Source: an uncultured Clostridia bacterium (lineage in GTDB: Bacteria; Bacillota; Clostridia; JAAYHZ01). From it: a stretch of 36,399 nt of DNA. Below, one piece after another: positions 23,872-32,241 of this stretch. The first letter of the stretch is position 1. Every line of letters starts with the position of its first letter. A program made the position numbers and the translations under genes. The notes below the pieces were generated by a model. That model did not search any database, had not been told where the DNA came from, and saw nothing but the letters and a program-made list of their open reading frames with translations. The stretch lies in assembly GCA_937894465.1 (NCBI GenBank), contig CALCRE010000270.1, positions 1 to 36,399 of the forward strand, given 5' to 3'.

Positions 23872-24822
23872 ATGGAGAAGAATTTGTTGGTTTCAGCATC
23901 GCCTCACATACGTGATCATATCACGACCAGAAGAATCATGTTGGATGTTGTGATTGCACTGACGCCGGCTGCACTTTCCGGAATCTATTTTTTCGGATGG
24001 AAAGCGGCCCTATTAATCGCTGTGTGTATCGTTTCATGTGTTGTATTTGAATACATTATGGTAAAGATTCGTAAGAAACCCCTTTCGATCGGTGATTGCT
24101 CGGCAATCGTCACCGGATTGCTGCTGGCATTGAGCTTACCTCCCGGATTACCGGTTTGGATGGCTATATTAGGCTGTTTTATTGCTATTGTGGTGATAAA
24201 ACAATTATTCGGTGGAATCGGGTACAATTTCATCAATCCGGCGTTAGGTGCAAGAGTTTTCATGATCATTTCCTTTGCACAAGCTATGACCACTTGGGTG
24301 GAGCCCGGCTTAGACGCAGTGTCTTCCGCGACGCCTTTGGCTATCATGAAGCAGGCCGAAGCAGGAGCGGTATTACCTGATATGTCTGATATGTTGTTAG
24401 GCAACATCGGGGGATGTATCGGAGAAACATCCGTGATTGCTTTGTTGATCGGAGCTGTTTGGCTTTTGGCTAGAACGGTGATCACATGGCATATACCGGT
24501 GTTTTATTTGGGCTCTGTGGCACTTCTTACATGGATGTTAGGAGGAGAAGGTGTGTTTAACGGAAACCCCTTATTGCATTTGGTCACAGGAGGTCTGTTG
24601 CTAGGTGCTGTATACATGGCAACCGATTACACCACTACGCCTATGACTAAGAAGGGAAGCATTATATTTGCAATCGGCTGCGGGGTGGTAACCTCGGTGA
24701 TCAGGTTGTACGGTGCTTTACCGGAAGGTGTCTCTTTCGCCATACTGTTTATGAATTTGCTTGTACCGTTGATTGACAGGTATACCATACCGAAGAATTT
24801 CGGAGGTGCAATAAAAAAATGA
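23872..24822 (+). CDS. rnfD: Rnf complex subunit D (membrane flavoprotein)
   Basis: This 316-residue integral membrane protein has about nine or ten spans. VSSATPLAIM at about residues 150-159 contains Thr154, expected to carry covalent FMN in the S/T-x-A-T motif of RnfD/NqrB. Conserved GDCSAIVTGLLLALSLPPGLP and GGIGYNFINPALGARVF are family hallmarks, and NqrB-type riboflavin contacts would lie near the end. AAAGGAGGG precedes the ATG at 23872, two bases after rnfC ends. RnfD sits in the membrane electron path and in coupled sodium or proton translocation. The next gene starts inside its stop codon (ATGA). Confidence 0.95.
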   Translation: MEKNLLVSASPHIRDHITTRRIMLDVVIALTPAALSGIYFFGWKAALLIAVCIVSCVVFEYIMVKIRKKPLSIGDCSAIVTGLLLALSLPPGLPVWMAILGCFIAIVVIKQLFGGIGYNFINPALGARVFMIISFAQAMTTWVEPGLDAVSSATPLAIMKQAEAGAVLPDMSDMLLGNIGGCIGETSVIALLIGAVWLLARTVITWHIPVFYLGSVALLTWMLGGEGVFNGNPLLHLVTGGLLLGAVYMATDYTTTPMTKKGSIIFAIGCGVVTSVIRLYGALPEGVSFAILFMNLLVPLIDRYTIPKNFGGAIKK

Positions 24823-25391
24823 AAGAATATTTTAAACCTGCATTGATTTTGCTAATCATCTGTTTTGTGACGGTAGGTGCAGTATCGGCTGTCTTTGATA
24901 TCACCAAGGAACAGATTAAAGCATTAGAAGAAAAGACCAAACAAGAGAATATGCAAAGGGTTCTACCGGATGCAGATTCCTTTGAGACTGAAATACTCAA
25001 TCTGGAGATTGAACAATATGGTGCAACCATATTGGAAGTCGATACCGGGTACAAAAACGGCTCCGTCGCGGGGTATGTATATATGGTTGTAACCTCCGGA
25101 TATGGCGGAGATGTTGTTGTCTTGACCGGTATCGATCAAACCGGGGCTGTCACCGGGGTGATCATGGGTGACAATAATGAAACACCCGGCTTGGGTAGAG
25201 AAGCGGCCAAATCAAGGTTTACCGATCAGTTTGTCGGTGCCAAAGAGGCCACTCTCAAGGTGGTAAAATCAAGCGGTACGGCGCAGAATGAAATTGATTC
25301 GGTGAGTGGTGCAACATTCACTTCAAAGGCTATTACAAAAGCGGTGAACGCCGCATTGGATCACTTTATAGAAAAAGGGGGTTTGAAATGA
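24819..25391 (+). CDS. rnfG: Rnf complex subunit G (FMN-binding)
   Basis: This 190-residue protein has one N-terminal membrane helix (about residues 7-26) and an outer FMN-binding domain. SVSGATFTSKAI at about 161-172 is the flavinylation motif, with Thr166 the expected covalent FMN site. ETPGLGREA (about 121-129) is the other conserved stretch. An ApbE-type flavin transferase is needed for this but is not in the window. It starts at ATG 24819, overlapping the rnfD stop by four bases, and its own stop overlaps rnfE the same way, so translation is coupled. It hands electrons between the cytoplasmic and membrane parts of the Rnf complex. Confidence 0.95.
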   Translation: MKEYFKPALILLIICFVTVGAVSAVFDITKEQIKALEEKTKQENMQRVLPDADSFETEILNLEIEQYGATILEVDTGYKNGSVAGYVYMVVTSGYGGDVVVLTGIDQTGAVTGVIMGDNNETPGLGREAAKSRFTDQFVGAKEATLKVVKSSGTAQNEIDSVSGATFTSKAITKAVNAALDHFIEKGGLK

Positions 25392-26053
25392 AGAAAAGTT
25401 TTAAAATATTACAAAACGGTGTATTGAATGAAAATCCCACCTTTAGGATGGTGTTGGGCATGTGTCCCACATTGGCTGTTACCACTTCGGCGGAAAACGC
25501 TTTGGGTATGGGACTTGCAACCACATTTGTCCTGATCGGTTCCAATGTTTTCATATCGATGTTAAGAAAGATTATTCCGGATAAAATTCGAATTCCTGCT
25601 TACATAACGGTGATTGCAGGTTTCGTTACCATTATTGAGCTGATGCTGAAGGCTTATTTGCCGGAGTTGAACGAATCCTTGGGTTTGTTCATTCCTTTAA
25701 TTGTTGTTAATTGCATTATCATGGCAAGGGCAGAAGCCTATGCCAACAAAAACACCGTATGGGACTCCTTTGTGGACGGACTGGGTATGGGAATCGGTTT
25801 TACATTGTCCTTGACGTTAATAGGAACGGTTAGAGAAATATTAGGTGCAGGATCCATTTTCGGTCACACCTTCATCAAAGGTGAGATGCAACCGATTCTA
25901 ATTTTCCTGTTACCTCCGGGTGGATTTATGATTCTCGGGTTCTTAATGGGATTGATCAATAAAATCACCGATAGAACCACGCCGATTCGAAATTGCGGTT
26001 CTTGTCCTATGAACTGTGTGGAAAGAGTCTGTGAGAAGGAGGTTGAGGCATGA
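25388..26053 (+). CDS. rnfE: Rnf complex subunit E
   Basis: This 221-residue protein has about six membrane spans. NPTFRMVLGMCPTLAVTTSAENALGMG near the N-terminus and VVNCIIMARAEAYANK in the middle hold the two membrane cysteines that, with the two of RnfA, coordinate an iron-sulfur centre in the membrane. The C-terminus ends in a cytoplasmic Cys-rich tail, CGSCPMNCVERVC, with four cysteines; its role is not obvious, and I note it as a possible extra metal site. It starts at ATG 25388, inside the rnfG stop, and ends in an ATGA overlap with rnfA. Confidence 0.94.
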   Translation: MKKSFKILQNGVLNENPTFRMVLGMCPTLAVTTSAENALGMGLATTFVLIGSNVFISMLRKIIPDKIRIPAYITVIAGFVTIIELMLKAYLPELNESLGLFIPLIVVNCIIMARAEAYANKNTVWDSFVDGLGMGIGFTLSLTLIGTVREILGAGSIFGHTFIKGEMQPILIFLLPPGGFMILGFLMGLINKITDRTTPIRNCGSCPMNCVERVCEKEVEA

Positions 26054-26631
26054 AGGATATCATCATTATTGTTTTCGCCACAATATTTGTAGAGAACTTT
26101 GTATTAAGTAAGTTTTTAGGAATATGCTCCTTTTTGGGTGTTTCAAAGAACCTGTCCGATTCCATCGGTATGAGCGGTGCCGTTGTATTTGTCATGACCA
26201 TAGCCTCCGCAGTGACCTGGCTGGTTCAAGAATACATATTAGATCCATTGAGTATGCAATACCTTCAAACCATTACTTTTATATTGGTTATTGCGGCTTT
26301 GGTTCAAGTGGTGGAAATTTTCATGAAAAAATCGCTACCCAGGTTATATAAAGCATTGGGAATATATCTTCCACTCATAACCACCAACTGTGCAGTGCTA
26401 GCGGTAGCCATCTTGAACATCCAAAGAGATTACACATTTTTAGAATCTATTGTTTTCGGGTTTTCCGGAGGTGTCAGTTACATGGTGGCGCTAGTGATCT
26501 TTGCAGGGATCAGGGAGCGATTGGAGCTATGCGATATACCGGAGTGCTTTAAAGGATTTCCCATTTCTTTGGTGGCGGCTGCTTTTGTATCGCTGGCATT
26601 TATGGGTTTTAGCGGCTTGTTCGCCGGTTGA
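26050..26631 (+). CDS. rnfA: Rnf complex subunit A
   Basis: This 193-residue protein has six membrane spans and is homologous to RnfE in inverted arrangement. FVENFVLSKFLGICSFLGVSK and LITTNCAVLAVAILNIQ provide the two conserved cysteines for the membrane iron-sulfur centre shared with RnfE. The tail, RERLELCDIPECFKG and SLVAAAFVSLAFMGFSGLF, fits the family. Its length is usual for RnfA (about 190). It starts within the rnfE stop codon and is followed after 18 bases by rnfB. Confidence 0.95.
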   Translation: MKDIIIIVFATIFVENFVLSKFLGICSFLGVSKNLSDSIGMSGAVVFVMTIASAVTWLVQEYILDPLSMQYLQTITFILVIAALVQVVEIFMKKSLPRLYKALGIYLPLITTNCAVLAVAILNIQRDYTFLESIVFGFSGGVSYMVALVIFAGIRERLELCDIPECFKGFPISLVAAAFVSLAFMGFSGLFAG

Positions 26632-26649
26632 TGTAAGGAGGAATGTAAG

Positions 26650-27477
26650 ATGATGATAACAAATATTATAATTCCCGCATCAATTATAGGCGGGATGGGT
26701 TTGCTATTCGGGCTCGGTCTGGCTGTGGTTTCTAAAAAGTTTGCCGTTGCAAGTAACGATGAACGGATTGAAGAGATCATTGATGTTTTACCGGGTGCAA
26801 ATTGTGCAGCATGCGGATATTCCGGATGCGTCGCTTATGCGACGGCAGTGGTGAATGAAGGTGCAAAAACCAATTTGTGTTCGGTGGGTAAAGAAGCCGT
26901 TACGAAGAAAATTTCAGAGATTATGGGTGTTAATGCGGAATCGACGGAAAAGCTTACTGCAAGAGTGATGTGTGCAGGTTTTGAAGGAATTACAACTCAT
27001 AAATATGAGTATGAAGGCGTGAGCTCCTGTATTGCGGCATCTCAGTTGCATGCCGGCCATTCCGCCTGTCGATATGGTTGTTTGGGATTCGGAGATTGTG
27101 CGGCGGTATGCCCCTTGAATGCCATTCAAATAACAAGAGGCATTGCGATGGTGATTGAGCCGATTTGTGCAGGATGCGGTTTATGTGCGGAAACCTGTCC
27201 GAAAAAGATCATAAAGATGATGCCGGCTCATAATATCACTTCAGTGACTTGTTCCAACGGAGATAAAGGTGTTGCCGTTCGACATATTTGCTCCCATGGT
27301 TGTATCGGATGCACCAGATGTGTCAAGGTATGTGAATATGGCGCCATTACCATGTCCGGTAGTTTGGCGGTCATTGACCCGTATAAGTGCCAAAACTGTG
27401 GAAAATGCGTGGAAGTGTGCCCTGAACATACAATCGAGACTATTACATTCGCACCTTGCGACCGAAAAGAAGCATGA
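26650..27477 (+). CDS. rnfB: Rnf complex subunit B (ferredoxin-interacting, multi-cluster)
   Basis: This 275-residue subunit has one N-terminal membrane helix (about residues 5-27). A NuoF/RnfB-type cluster motif follows, with cysteines C-x2-C-x4-C-x16-C around GANCAACGYSGC at about 52-80. Four ferredoxin-like motifs come next: CRYGCLGFGDCAAVCP, CAGCGLCAETCP, CIGCTRCVKVCE and CQNCGKCVEVCP. The first of the four is atypical (C-x3-C-x5-C-x3-C). Clostridial RnfB proteins accept electrons from reduced ferredoxin and carry several 4Fe-4S clusters; this one could hold five. GGAGG at 26637-26641 supports the ATG at 26650. It is the last gene of rnfCDGEAB and ends before the terminator at 27528-27550. 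Confidence 0.94.
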   Translation: MMITNIIIPASIIGGMGLLFGLGLAVVSKKFAVASNDERIEEIIDVLPGANCAACGYSGCVAYATAVVNEGAKTNLCSVGKEAVTKKISEIMGVNAESTEKLTARVMCAGFEGITTHKYEYEGVSSCIAASQLHAGHSACRYGCLGFGDCAAVCPLNAIQITRGIAMVIEPICAGCGLCAETCPKKIIKMMPAHNITSVTCSNGDKGVAVRHICSHGCIGCTRCVKVCEYGAITMSGSLAVIDPYKCQNCGKCVEVCPEHTIETITFAPCDRKEA

Positions 27478-27527
27478 GTGCTTGATGAGGGACAATAAAA
27501 CTATATAAAAAATTATATTAATATATG

Positions 27528-27550
27528 AAAAGACGGCTTTGCCGTCTTTT
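27528..27550. terminator. Bidirectional terminator after rnfB and tagA
   Basis: AAAAGACGGC (27528-27537) and GCCGTCTTTT (27541-27550) form a perfect 10-bp stem with a TTT loop, serving the two converging operons. Confidence 0.85.
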
Positions 27551-27590
27551 GACTATTTATTAATTTAATTTATTTTATAAATTCATTCTA

Positions 27591-28331
27591 TTAACTCATT
27601 TGTTTTTTTGTTTTCATTCGATATCTCACTGCTTGACACAGAAAAGAAGGTATATTCAACATTCTGCCGAATCTTTTGGGTTGTTTGACCAATCGGTACA
27701 GCCATTCCAAATTCCATTTTACAAACACATCCGGAGCGCGCTTGACTTCTCCGGCTAAGCCGTCAATGGTTCCCCCAATACCCATGATCAGCTTGGCATT
27801 CAAATGATCCTTATGGGTGTGAATCCATTTTTCCTGTCTTGGAGCACCTAATCCTACAAAAAGGATGTCCGGTTGCAGGTTATTGATTGTCCGGATGATT
27901 TGTTGTGTTTCATCTTCCTTAAAGTAACCGTGTTGTATACCGACGACTTGCAGGTTGGGATTAGAGACTTTCACCATGTCAACGGCTTTTTCGGCAACTC
28001 CGGGTTTTGCACCTAAAAAGAAGAATGTCTTCCCGTGGAATCTAGGATCTTTAAGCATGGAAGAGCTTAAATCAAATCCGGCAACTTTTTGACGTAAAGG
28101 GTTGTTGATGATCTTAGAAGCTAATACCACCCCGGCACCGTCCGGAATCACCAAATCCCCTTGATTTAATATGTCTAAAAATTCATTATCTTGCAACGCA
28201 ACCATGGCAATTTCGGCATTAGGCGTGTAAACGGTTTTGGCCGAATCACATTTGGTAAATGACAAAGCGATTTCCAAGGCTTCTTCCATGGTGACATCAT
28301 CAATCTTTATACCTAAAATGTCTTTTTTCAA
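27591..28331 (-). CDS. tagA: TagA/WecG/CpsF family glycosyltransferase
   Basis: This 246-residue GT26 enzyme should transfer N-acetylmannosamine or a similar sugar to a lipid-linked GlcNAc, an early step of wall teichoic acid or secondary cell-wall polymer synthesis. TPNAEIAMVALQDNEF and LVIPDGAGVVLAS (the Asp in PDGAG is the proposed base) are the family motifs, followed by FLGAKPGVAEKAV, DILFVGLGAPRQEKWI and GGTIDGLAGEVKRAP. The C-terminal WNLEWLYRLVKQPKRFGRM is the usual amphipathic appendage. The start is TTG at 28331, with GGAGGA about nine bases upstream. The codon overlaps the stop of the upstream GT4-CsaB gene (TTGA), so the two genes are translationally coupled and probably act on one polymer. 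Confidence 0.92.
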   Translation of the reverse strand: MKKDILGIKIDDVTMEEALEIALSFTKCDSAKTVYTPNAEIAMVALQDNEFLDILNQGDLVIPDGAGVVLASKIINNPLRQKVAGFDLSSSMLKDPRFHGKTFFFLGAKPGVAEKAVDMVKVSNPNLQVVGIQHGYFKEDETQQIIRTINNLQPDILFVGLGAPRQEKWIHTHKDHLNAKLIMGIGGTIDGLAGEVKRAPDVFVKWNLEWLYRLVKQPKRFGRMLNIPSFLCQAVRYRMKTKKQMS

Positions 28332-30589
28332 TTTGAATCATCCTCCATGAGTTCAATGGCCAGTTTGGCGTTGTACATGCATTTTTCATATAATGTATCC
28401 GTACGCTTTTCCAACATGTCATGGATAAGATCTTTGTTTTTCAATGCCTTGTCACAGAGGGTCAGCAGTGTATTAATGTCTGCTTTGCCGGCAGGACCTG
28501 CACAATAGTCTTCAAGACCGATATACCTCAAAAACCAATCCACTTTCGGTTCGTAAGCGATTCCTACCATGGGGACCTTTTGGCTTGCCGAGAATATGAG
28601 GGAATGCAATCTCATACCGATCATCAAATCCATACTGGAAATGACACCGATGGTTTGTGACACGGTGTATTTATTGCTTAATAAATATCCTTTTTCATTC
28701 ATTTTGGCAATGATTTCGCGACTGATTTTGCAGTCATCCACATATTTGTGTTGCATGGGGATGAAAACGGGCACCAGTCGGTATTGATCATATAATGTAT
28801 CTGCAAGATCAGCCATCACGGAAATGTGCTTTTTGCCGTAACCCTTCCAATAACGCATGGAGAAACCCACATATTTTGCACCTACCGGAATTCCTTCGCT
28901 TTTGAAGATGCCCGGCACTTCCTCGGCCGGTATGCCGGTGCAAGTCATAGCCGGGTCCGCAGTAACGACGATCTTGGGGTTTGTAATGCGCAGTTTCTCT
29001 AACTCCTTCAACGAGGTGTCTTCCCGAAGGGAAATGACGTCCACATTATTTAATATATTTCCTGTAAGCTTTTTGTTTATATTTTTATTAATCGGTTCGA
29101 TACCGTTGGCATACAGCATGGTTTTTAAATTCATTTTTTTTGCCAAATACATTAATGCCAAGTAATACATCAATGAACGTGTGCTTGTGCTGTCTTGGAT
29201 CAATGTTCCTCCTCCATATGCAAACAGCTTGGCGTTTTTCAATGATCGAATCACTTTAAACAAATTGAAGCGATAAATGGCGTTGATTTGATTGATTTCT
29301 TGCGTCTCCTTCGGATGTCTGGACAAAGCCAATATATTAATATCCGGCTTGAAACGCTTTAAGTTATTGCAAATAGATGATAACAAGGCGTCATCGCCGA
29401 TATTGTTGTATCCGTAATAACCCAACAGGACGCAATCGCATTGCTTGCTACCGGTATCTTTCGGTTTCGCTGTCCGCTTGGATTCGGCTATTTTTTCGTA
29501 AATATCAATCTGAGTGCTGCACATGTTTTTCAGAGAAAAATGCACCGATGCCTTTTCATAGATTTTACGCCCCATTTCTTGACGCATCGTACAGTCAGAT
29601 GATAAACGCAATAGATATCCCGCTAATTCTTCTTCATTGCCCGGAGTAAACAAAAATCCGTTTTCCTCATGATCAATCAAATCCGGTATTCCTCCGACCG
29701 CAGAACTGACCGTAGGCTTTTCGTAACGGACACCTTCTAAAATGGCATATGGAAAACTCTCGCTGATGCTTGTTAAAACACTGATATCTGTTACTGCGAT
29801 CAATTGATACGGATCGTTCAACCACCCGAGGAAATACACCGTATCGGTTAAGTTCAGGGATTTTGTCAAAGATACAAGATGTTTTTTTTGGTCGCCGTCC
29901 CCTCCGATTAAGAATTTTACATGAGGATTTTGCTTTTTTACAATAGCGGCTGCTTTGATTAGCGTATCAATTCCTTTTACCGGTTCTAAACGTGCGGCGA
30001 TACCCACTATGATATCTTGATCTGTTATGGGTAATTGAAATTTTCTGATCAATTGGCTGCGTTCATATTGTTTTTTGGGAATGTCAAAATCAATCCCGTT
30101 GTAAACAGTATAGATGCGTTCCGAGTCGAATTTTCGATGGACCAACATATTTTTGAATTGATTGGATACCCCTATATGGTAATCAATATGTCTTAATGCG
30201 ATAGTATTTACGGTACCATAAGTGATTCGCTTAAAAAAGCTGTGTAAATAGTCCAGACGGTAATCGCTATGTACCGTCGTAATGGTGGTGATACCGGTTT
30301 TTTTCTTCAACATCACGGAAAACATATTTGCTTTTGCTCCATGGGAATGTAGAATGTCGAAGCCTTCATCTTCAATGGTTTTTCGAACCAGGTGAAGATC
30401 GGAAAACAAGTTGCCGGATTTAACGACCTGCACATCAATATCCATTTTTTTTGCATCCTCTGCAAATGGACCGTGTCGTAAACTGATCAGCTTAACCTCT
30501 ATATGTTTGCTAAGTTCCTTTACCAGCGATAAAACATGGGCTTTTGCTCCTCCAATGTCTCCACCGCCGATAATATGAAGTACTTTCAT
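28328..30589 (-). CDS. Fusion of GT4 glycosyltransferase and CsaB polysaccharide pyruvyl transferase
   Basis: This 753-residue protein joins two enzymes. Residues 1 to about 375 form a GT-B glycosyltransferase of family 4: a start VLHIIGGGDIGGAKAHVL, GIAARLEPVKGIDTLIKA in the second lobe, and the E-x7-E element ESFPYAILEG. After a linker at about 376-388 (KRTAKPKDTGSKQ), a CsaB/PS_pyruv_trans domain runs to about 745, with GYYGYNNIGDDALLSS, YGGGTLIQDSTS and IGMRLHSLIFSAS. CsaB adds pyruvate ketals to cell-wall polymers so that SLH-domain proteins can bind. Fusing it to a sugar transferase suggests that sugar addition and pyruvylation are coordinated. The ATG at 30589 has only a distant AAGG. 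A promoter lies at 30627-30654. Confidence 0.9.
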   Translation of the reverse strand: MKVLHIIGGGDIGGAKAHVLSLVKELSKHIEVKLISLRHGPFAEDAKKMDIDVQVVKSGNLFSDLHLVRKTIEDEGFDILHSHGAKANMFSVMLKKKTGITTITTVHSDYRLDYLHSFFKRITYGTVNTIALRHIDYHIGVSNQFKNMLVHRKFDSERIYTVYNGIDFDIPKKQYERSQLIRKFQLPITDQDIIVGIAARLEPVKGIDTLIKAAAIVKKQNPHVKFLIGGDGDQKKHLVSLTKSLNLTDTVYFLGWLNDPYQLIAVTDISVLTSISESFPYAILEGVRYEKPTVSSAVGGIPDLIDHEENGFLFTPGNEEELAGYLLRLSSDCTMRQEMGRKIYEKASVHFSLKNMCSTQIDIYEKIAESKRTAKPKDTGSKQCDCVLLGYYGYNNIGDDALLSSICNNLKRFKPDINILALSRHPKETQEINQINAIYRFNLFKVIRSLKNAKLFAYGGGTLIQDSTSTRSLMYYLALMYLAKKMNLKTMLYANGIEPINKNINKKLTGNILNNVDVISLREDTSLKELEKLRITNPKIVVTADPAMTCTGIPAEEVPGIFKSEGIPVGAKYVGFSMRYWKGYGKKHISVMADLADTLYDQYRLVPVFIPMQHKYVDDCKISREIIAKMNEKGYLLSNKYTVSQTIGVISSMDLMIGMRLHSLIFSASQKVPMVGIAYEPKVDWFLRYIGLEDYCAGPAGKADINTLLTLCDKALKNKDLIHDMLEKRTDTLYEKCMYNAKLAIELMEDDSN

Positions 30590-30626
30590 GAATTATAGGA
30601 TACCTTCTTCTACGATATTTACGGTT

Positions 30627-30654
30627 ATTATACCATACGGGAAAACCAGTGCAA
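30627..30654 (-). promoter_or_regulatory. Promoter of the GT4-CsaB/tagA operon
   Basis: On the minus strand TTGCAC (30654-30649) and TATAAT (30632-30627) are 16 bases apart with TGG before the -10 (extended). A perfect 6-bp inverted repeat, ATGAAT (30672-30677) and ATTCAT (30682-30687), lies just upstream. Confidence 0.65.
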
Positions 30655-30809
30655 ATAAGGATTTTCGTTGAATGAATAAAAATTCATGTGTTTATACGGA
30701 ATAGCCGGGTTTAATGTGAGCTCCCGCAGAATCATGAACAGAGAATAATTTTATGGAAAACTGCGGTAAAAGATGGATAAGTGGCTTTAAATGAATATAA
30801 AAAGGCGAG

Positions 30810-30827
30810 GATATTATGCATAATATC
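30810..30827. promoter_or_regulatory. 18-bp perfect palindrome, probable operator
   Basis: GATATTATGCATAATATC reads the same on both strands. It lies 110 bases before the msmX-like start and just upstream of the putative promoter, where an activator or repressor dimer could bind. Confidence 0.5.
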
Positions 30828-30937
30828 TAAATGATAATATACTTTTTTGTTTACTTTAATACCGGTTATTTAAAATAATATGTAGTATATTTACTTAAGT
30901 CAGGCTAATCTTAATTTATTTGTACAGGAGGTACATG

Positions 30938-32119
30938 ATGGCTGGTGTAAAACTTAAAAACGTTTATAAGAAATACGAATCTGCTCATGGCGGAGTTATG
31001 GCCGTTAACGATTTTAATTTGGATATTGAAGACAAAGAGTTTTTAATATTAGTAGGACCGTCCGGTTGTGGAAAGACAACAACATTGAGAATGATTGCCG
31101 GTCTTGAAGAAATCACCGCCGGTGAAGTCTACATTGGAGACAAGTTAATCAATGATGTTCAACCTAAGGATAGAGACATTGCAATGGTTTTCCAGAACTA
31201 CGCTTTGTATCCTCACATGACTGTTTTCGATAACATGGCTTTTGGTTTGAAACTGAGAAAGACCCCGAAGCATGAAATAAAGAAAAAAGTTTATGAAGCT
31301 GCAAGAATTCTTGAAATTGAGCATTTGTTAGATAGAAAGCCTAAGGCTTTGTCCGGTGGGCAACGTCAACGTGTTGCGTTAGGACGTGCCATTGTTCGTG
31401 AACCGAAGGTCTTCTTGATGGACGAACCGCTCTCTAACCTGGATGCCAAGTTGAGAGTTCAGATGCGTGTTGAAATCACACGTTTGCATCAAAAGTTAAA
31501 AACCACAATCATCTACGTTACTCACGACCAGACAGAAGCTATGACCATGGGAACCCGTATTGTTGTTATGAAAGACGGATTCATTCAACAGGTTGACAGC
31601 CCGCAGGTACTATACGAAAAGCCGGTTAACGTATTCGTTGGTGGATTTATGGGAAGCCCTCCTATGAACTTTGTAAAAACTACAGTTAAAAAAGATGGAA
31701 AAGGTGTTTCCTTAAACTTCGGTGAAGTTGAAGGTTCTGCTTTGAAGAACAGGGCACAAGCCGTGGAAGCAAAGGCAATCAAACCTAGCGCTATCTATTT
31801 GCCGGCAGAAAGAGGAGCAAAATTAGAAGAACTTGGATATGTTGATAAAGAAGTCATCATGGGCATTCGTCCCGAAAACATCGAAGATGAGCCACATTAT
31901 CAAGAACAGTATCCTGATGCAGTGGTTGAAGGTATTGTAGACGTTAAAGAAGCACTAGGTGCTGAATCATATCTATACGTTAAAATTAGTGATGTAGACT
32001 TTACAGCACGTGTGGATCCTTCCAACAAGTTCAAGCCGGATGATGAAGTTTTGTTGGTGTTCGATCCCACAAGAGTTCACGTTTTCGATGGAAAAACTGA
32101 AAAAATATTACCTGTATAA
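30938..32119 (+). CDS. msmX: MsmX/UgpC-type sugar ABC transporter ATPase
   Basis: This 393-residue ATPase belongs to carbohydrate import systems. It shows Walker A GPSGCGKTT (about residues 38-46), the Q-loop in VFQNYALYPHMTV, signature LSGGQRQRVALGRA, Walker B VFLMDEPLSNLDAKLR, and a C-terminal OB-fold regulatory part (MGIRPENIEDEP through RVHVFDG). It closely follows the MsmX/UgpC pattern. No permease or solute-binding gene is near. In Bacillus and other Firmicutes such orphan ATPases energise many different sugar permeases. I choose the ATG at 30938, with AGGAGG at 30926-30931 six bases before; the in-frame ATG at 30935 and TTG at 30920 fit less well. A strong terminator follows. Confidence 0.92.
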   Translation: MAGVKLKNVYKKYESAHGGVMAVNDFNLDIEDKEFLILVGPSGCGKTTTLRMIAGLEEITAGEVYIGDKLINDVQPKDRDIAMVFQNYALYPHMTVFDNMAFGLKLRKTPKHEIKKKVYEAARILEIEHLLDRKPKALSGGQRQRVALGRAIVREPKVFLMDEPLSNLDAKLRVQMRVEITRLHQKLKTTIIYVTHDQTEAMTMGTRIVVMKDGFIQQVDSPQVLYEKPVNVFVGGFMGSPPMNFVKTTVKKDGKGVSLNFGEVEGSALKNRAQAVEAKAIKPSAIYLPAERGAKLEELGYVDKEVIMGIRPENIEDEPHYQEQYPDAVVEGIVDVKEALGAESYLYVKISDVDFTARVDPSNKFKPDDEVLLVFDPTRVHVFDGKTEKILPV

Positions 32120-32145
32120 TATAATATAGGTGCAAAAAACTTACG

Positions 32146-32184
32146 AAAGACACACAAAAAGGATACCCTTTTGTGTGTCTTTGT
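32146..32184 (+). terminator. Terminator of the msmX-like gene, overlapping the next promoter
   Basis: A long stem joins 32146-32162 with 32166-32182: 14 bp without mismatch, one A-C mismatch and two further G-C pairs around the loop ATA. The sequence after it is T-rich (TTGTTCTTTA). Its 3' arm contains the -35 box of the promoter at 32171-32199. Confidence 0.75.
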
Positions 32185-32199
32185 TCTTTATGCTATAAT
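32171..32199 (+). promoter_or_regulatory. Promoter of the CdaR/PucR-like regulator
   Basis: TTGTGT (32171-32176) and TATAAT (32194-32199) are 17 bases apart, with TGC before the -10 (extended -10). The -35 lies within the terminator hairpin of the preceding gene. Confidence 0.6.
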
Positions 32200-32241
32200 G
32201 ATGTCAATAATAATGTTTTCCAGTTGAAAGGTTAAGTATTA

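Larger units (their letters stand above)
30590..30937. other. Divergent intergenic region between GT4-CsaB and the msmX-like gene
   Basis: This region of about 350 bases contains the minus-strand promoter, a small inverted repeat at 30672-30687 and an 18-bp palindrome at 30810-30827. Downstream of the palindrome is an AT-rich stretch in which TTTACT (30850-30855) and AATAAT (30874-30879) could be a weak plus-strand promoter. I see no gene here. Confidence 0.6.
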
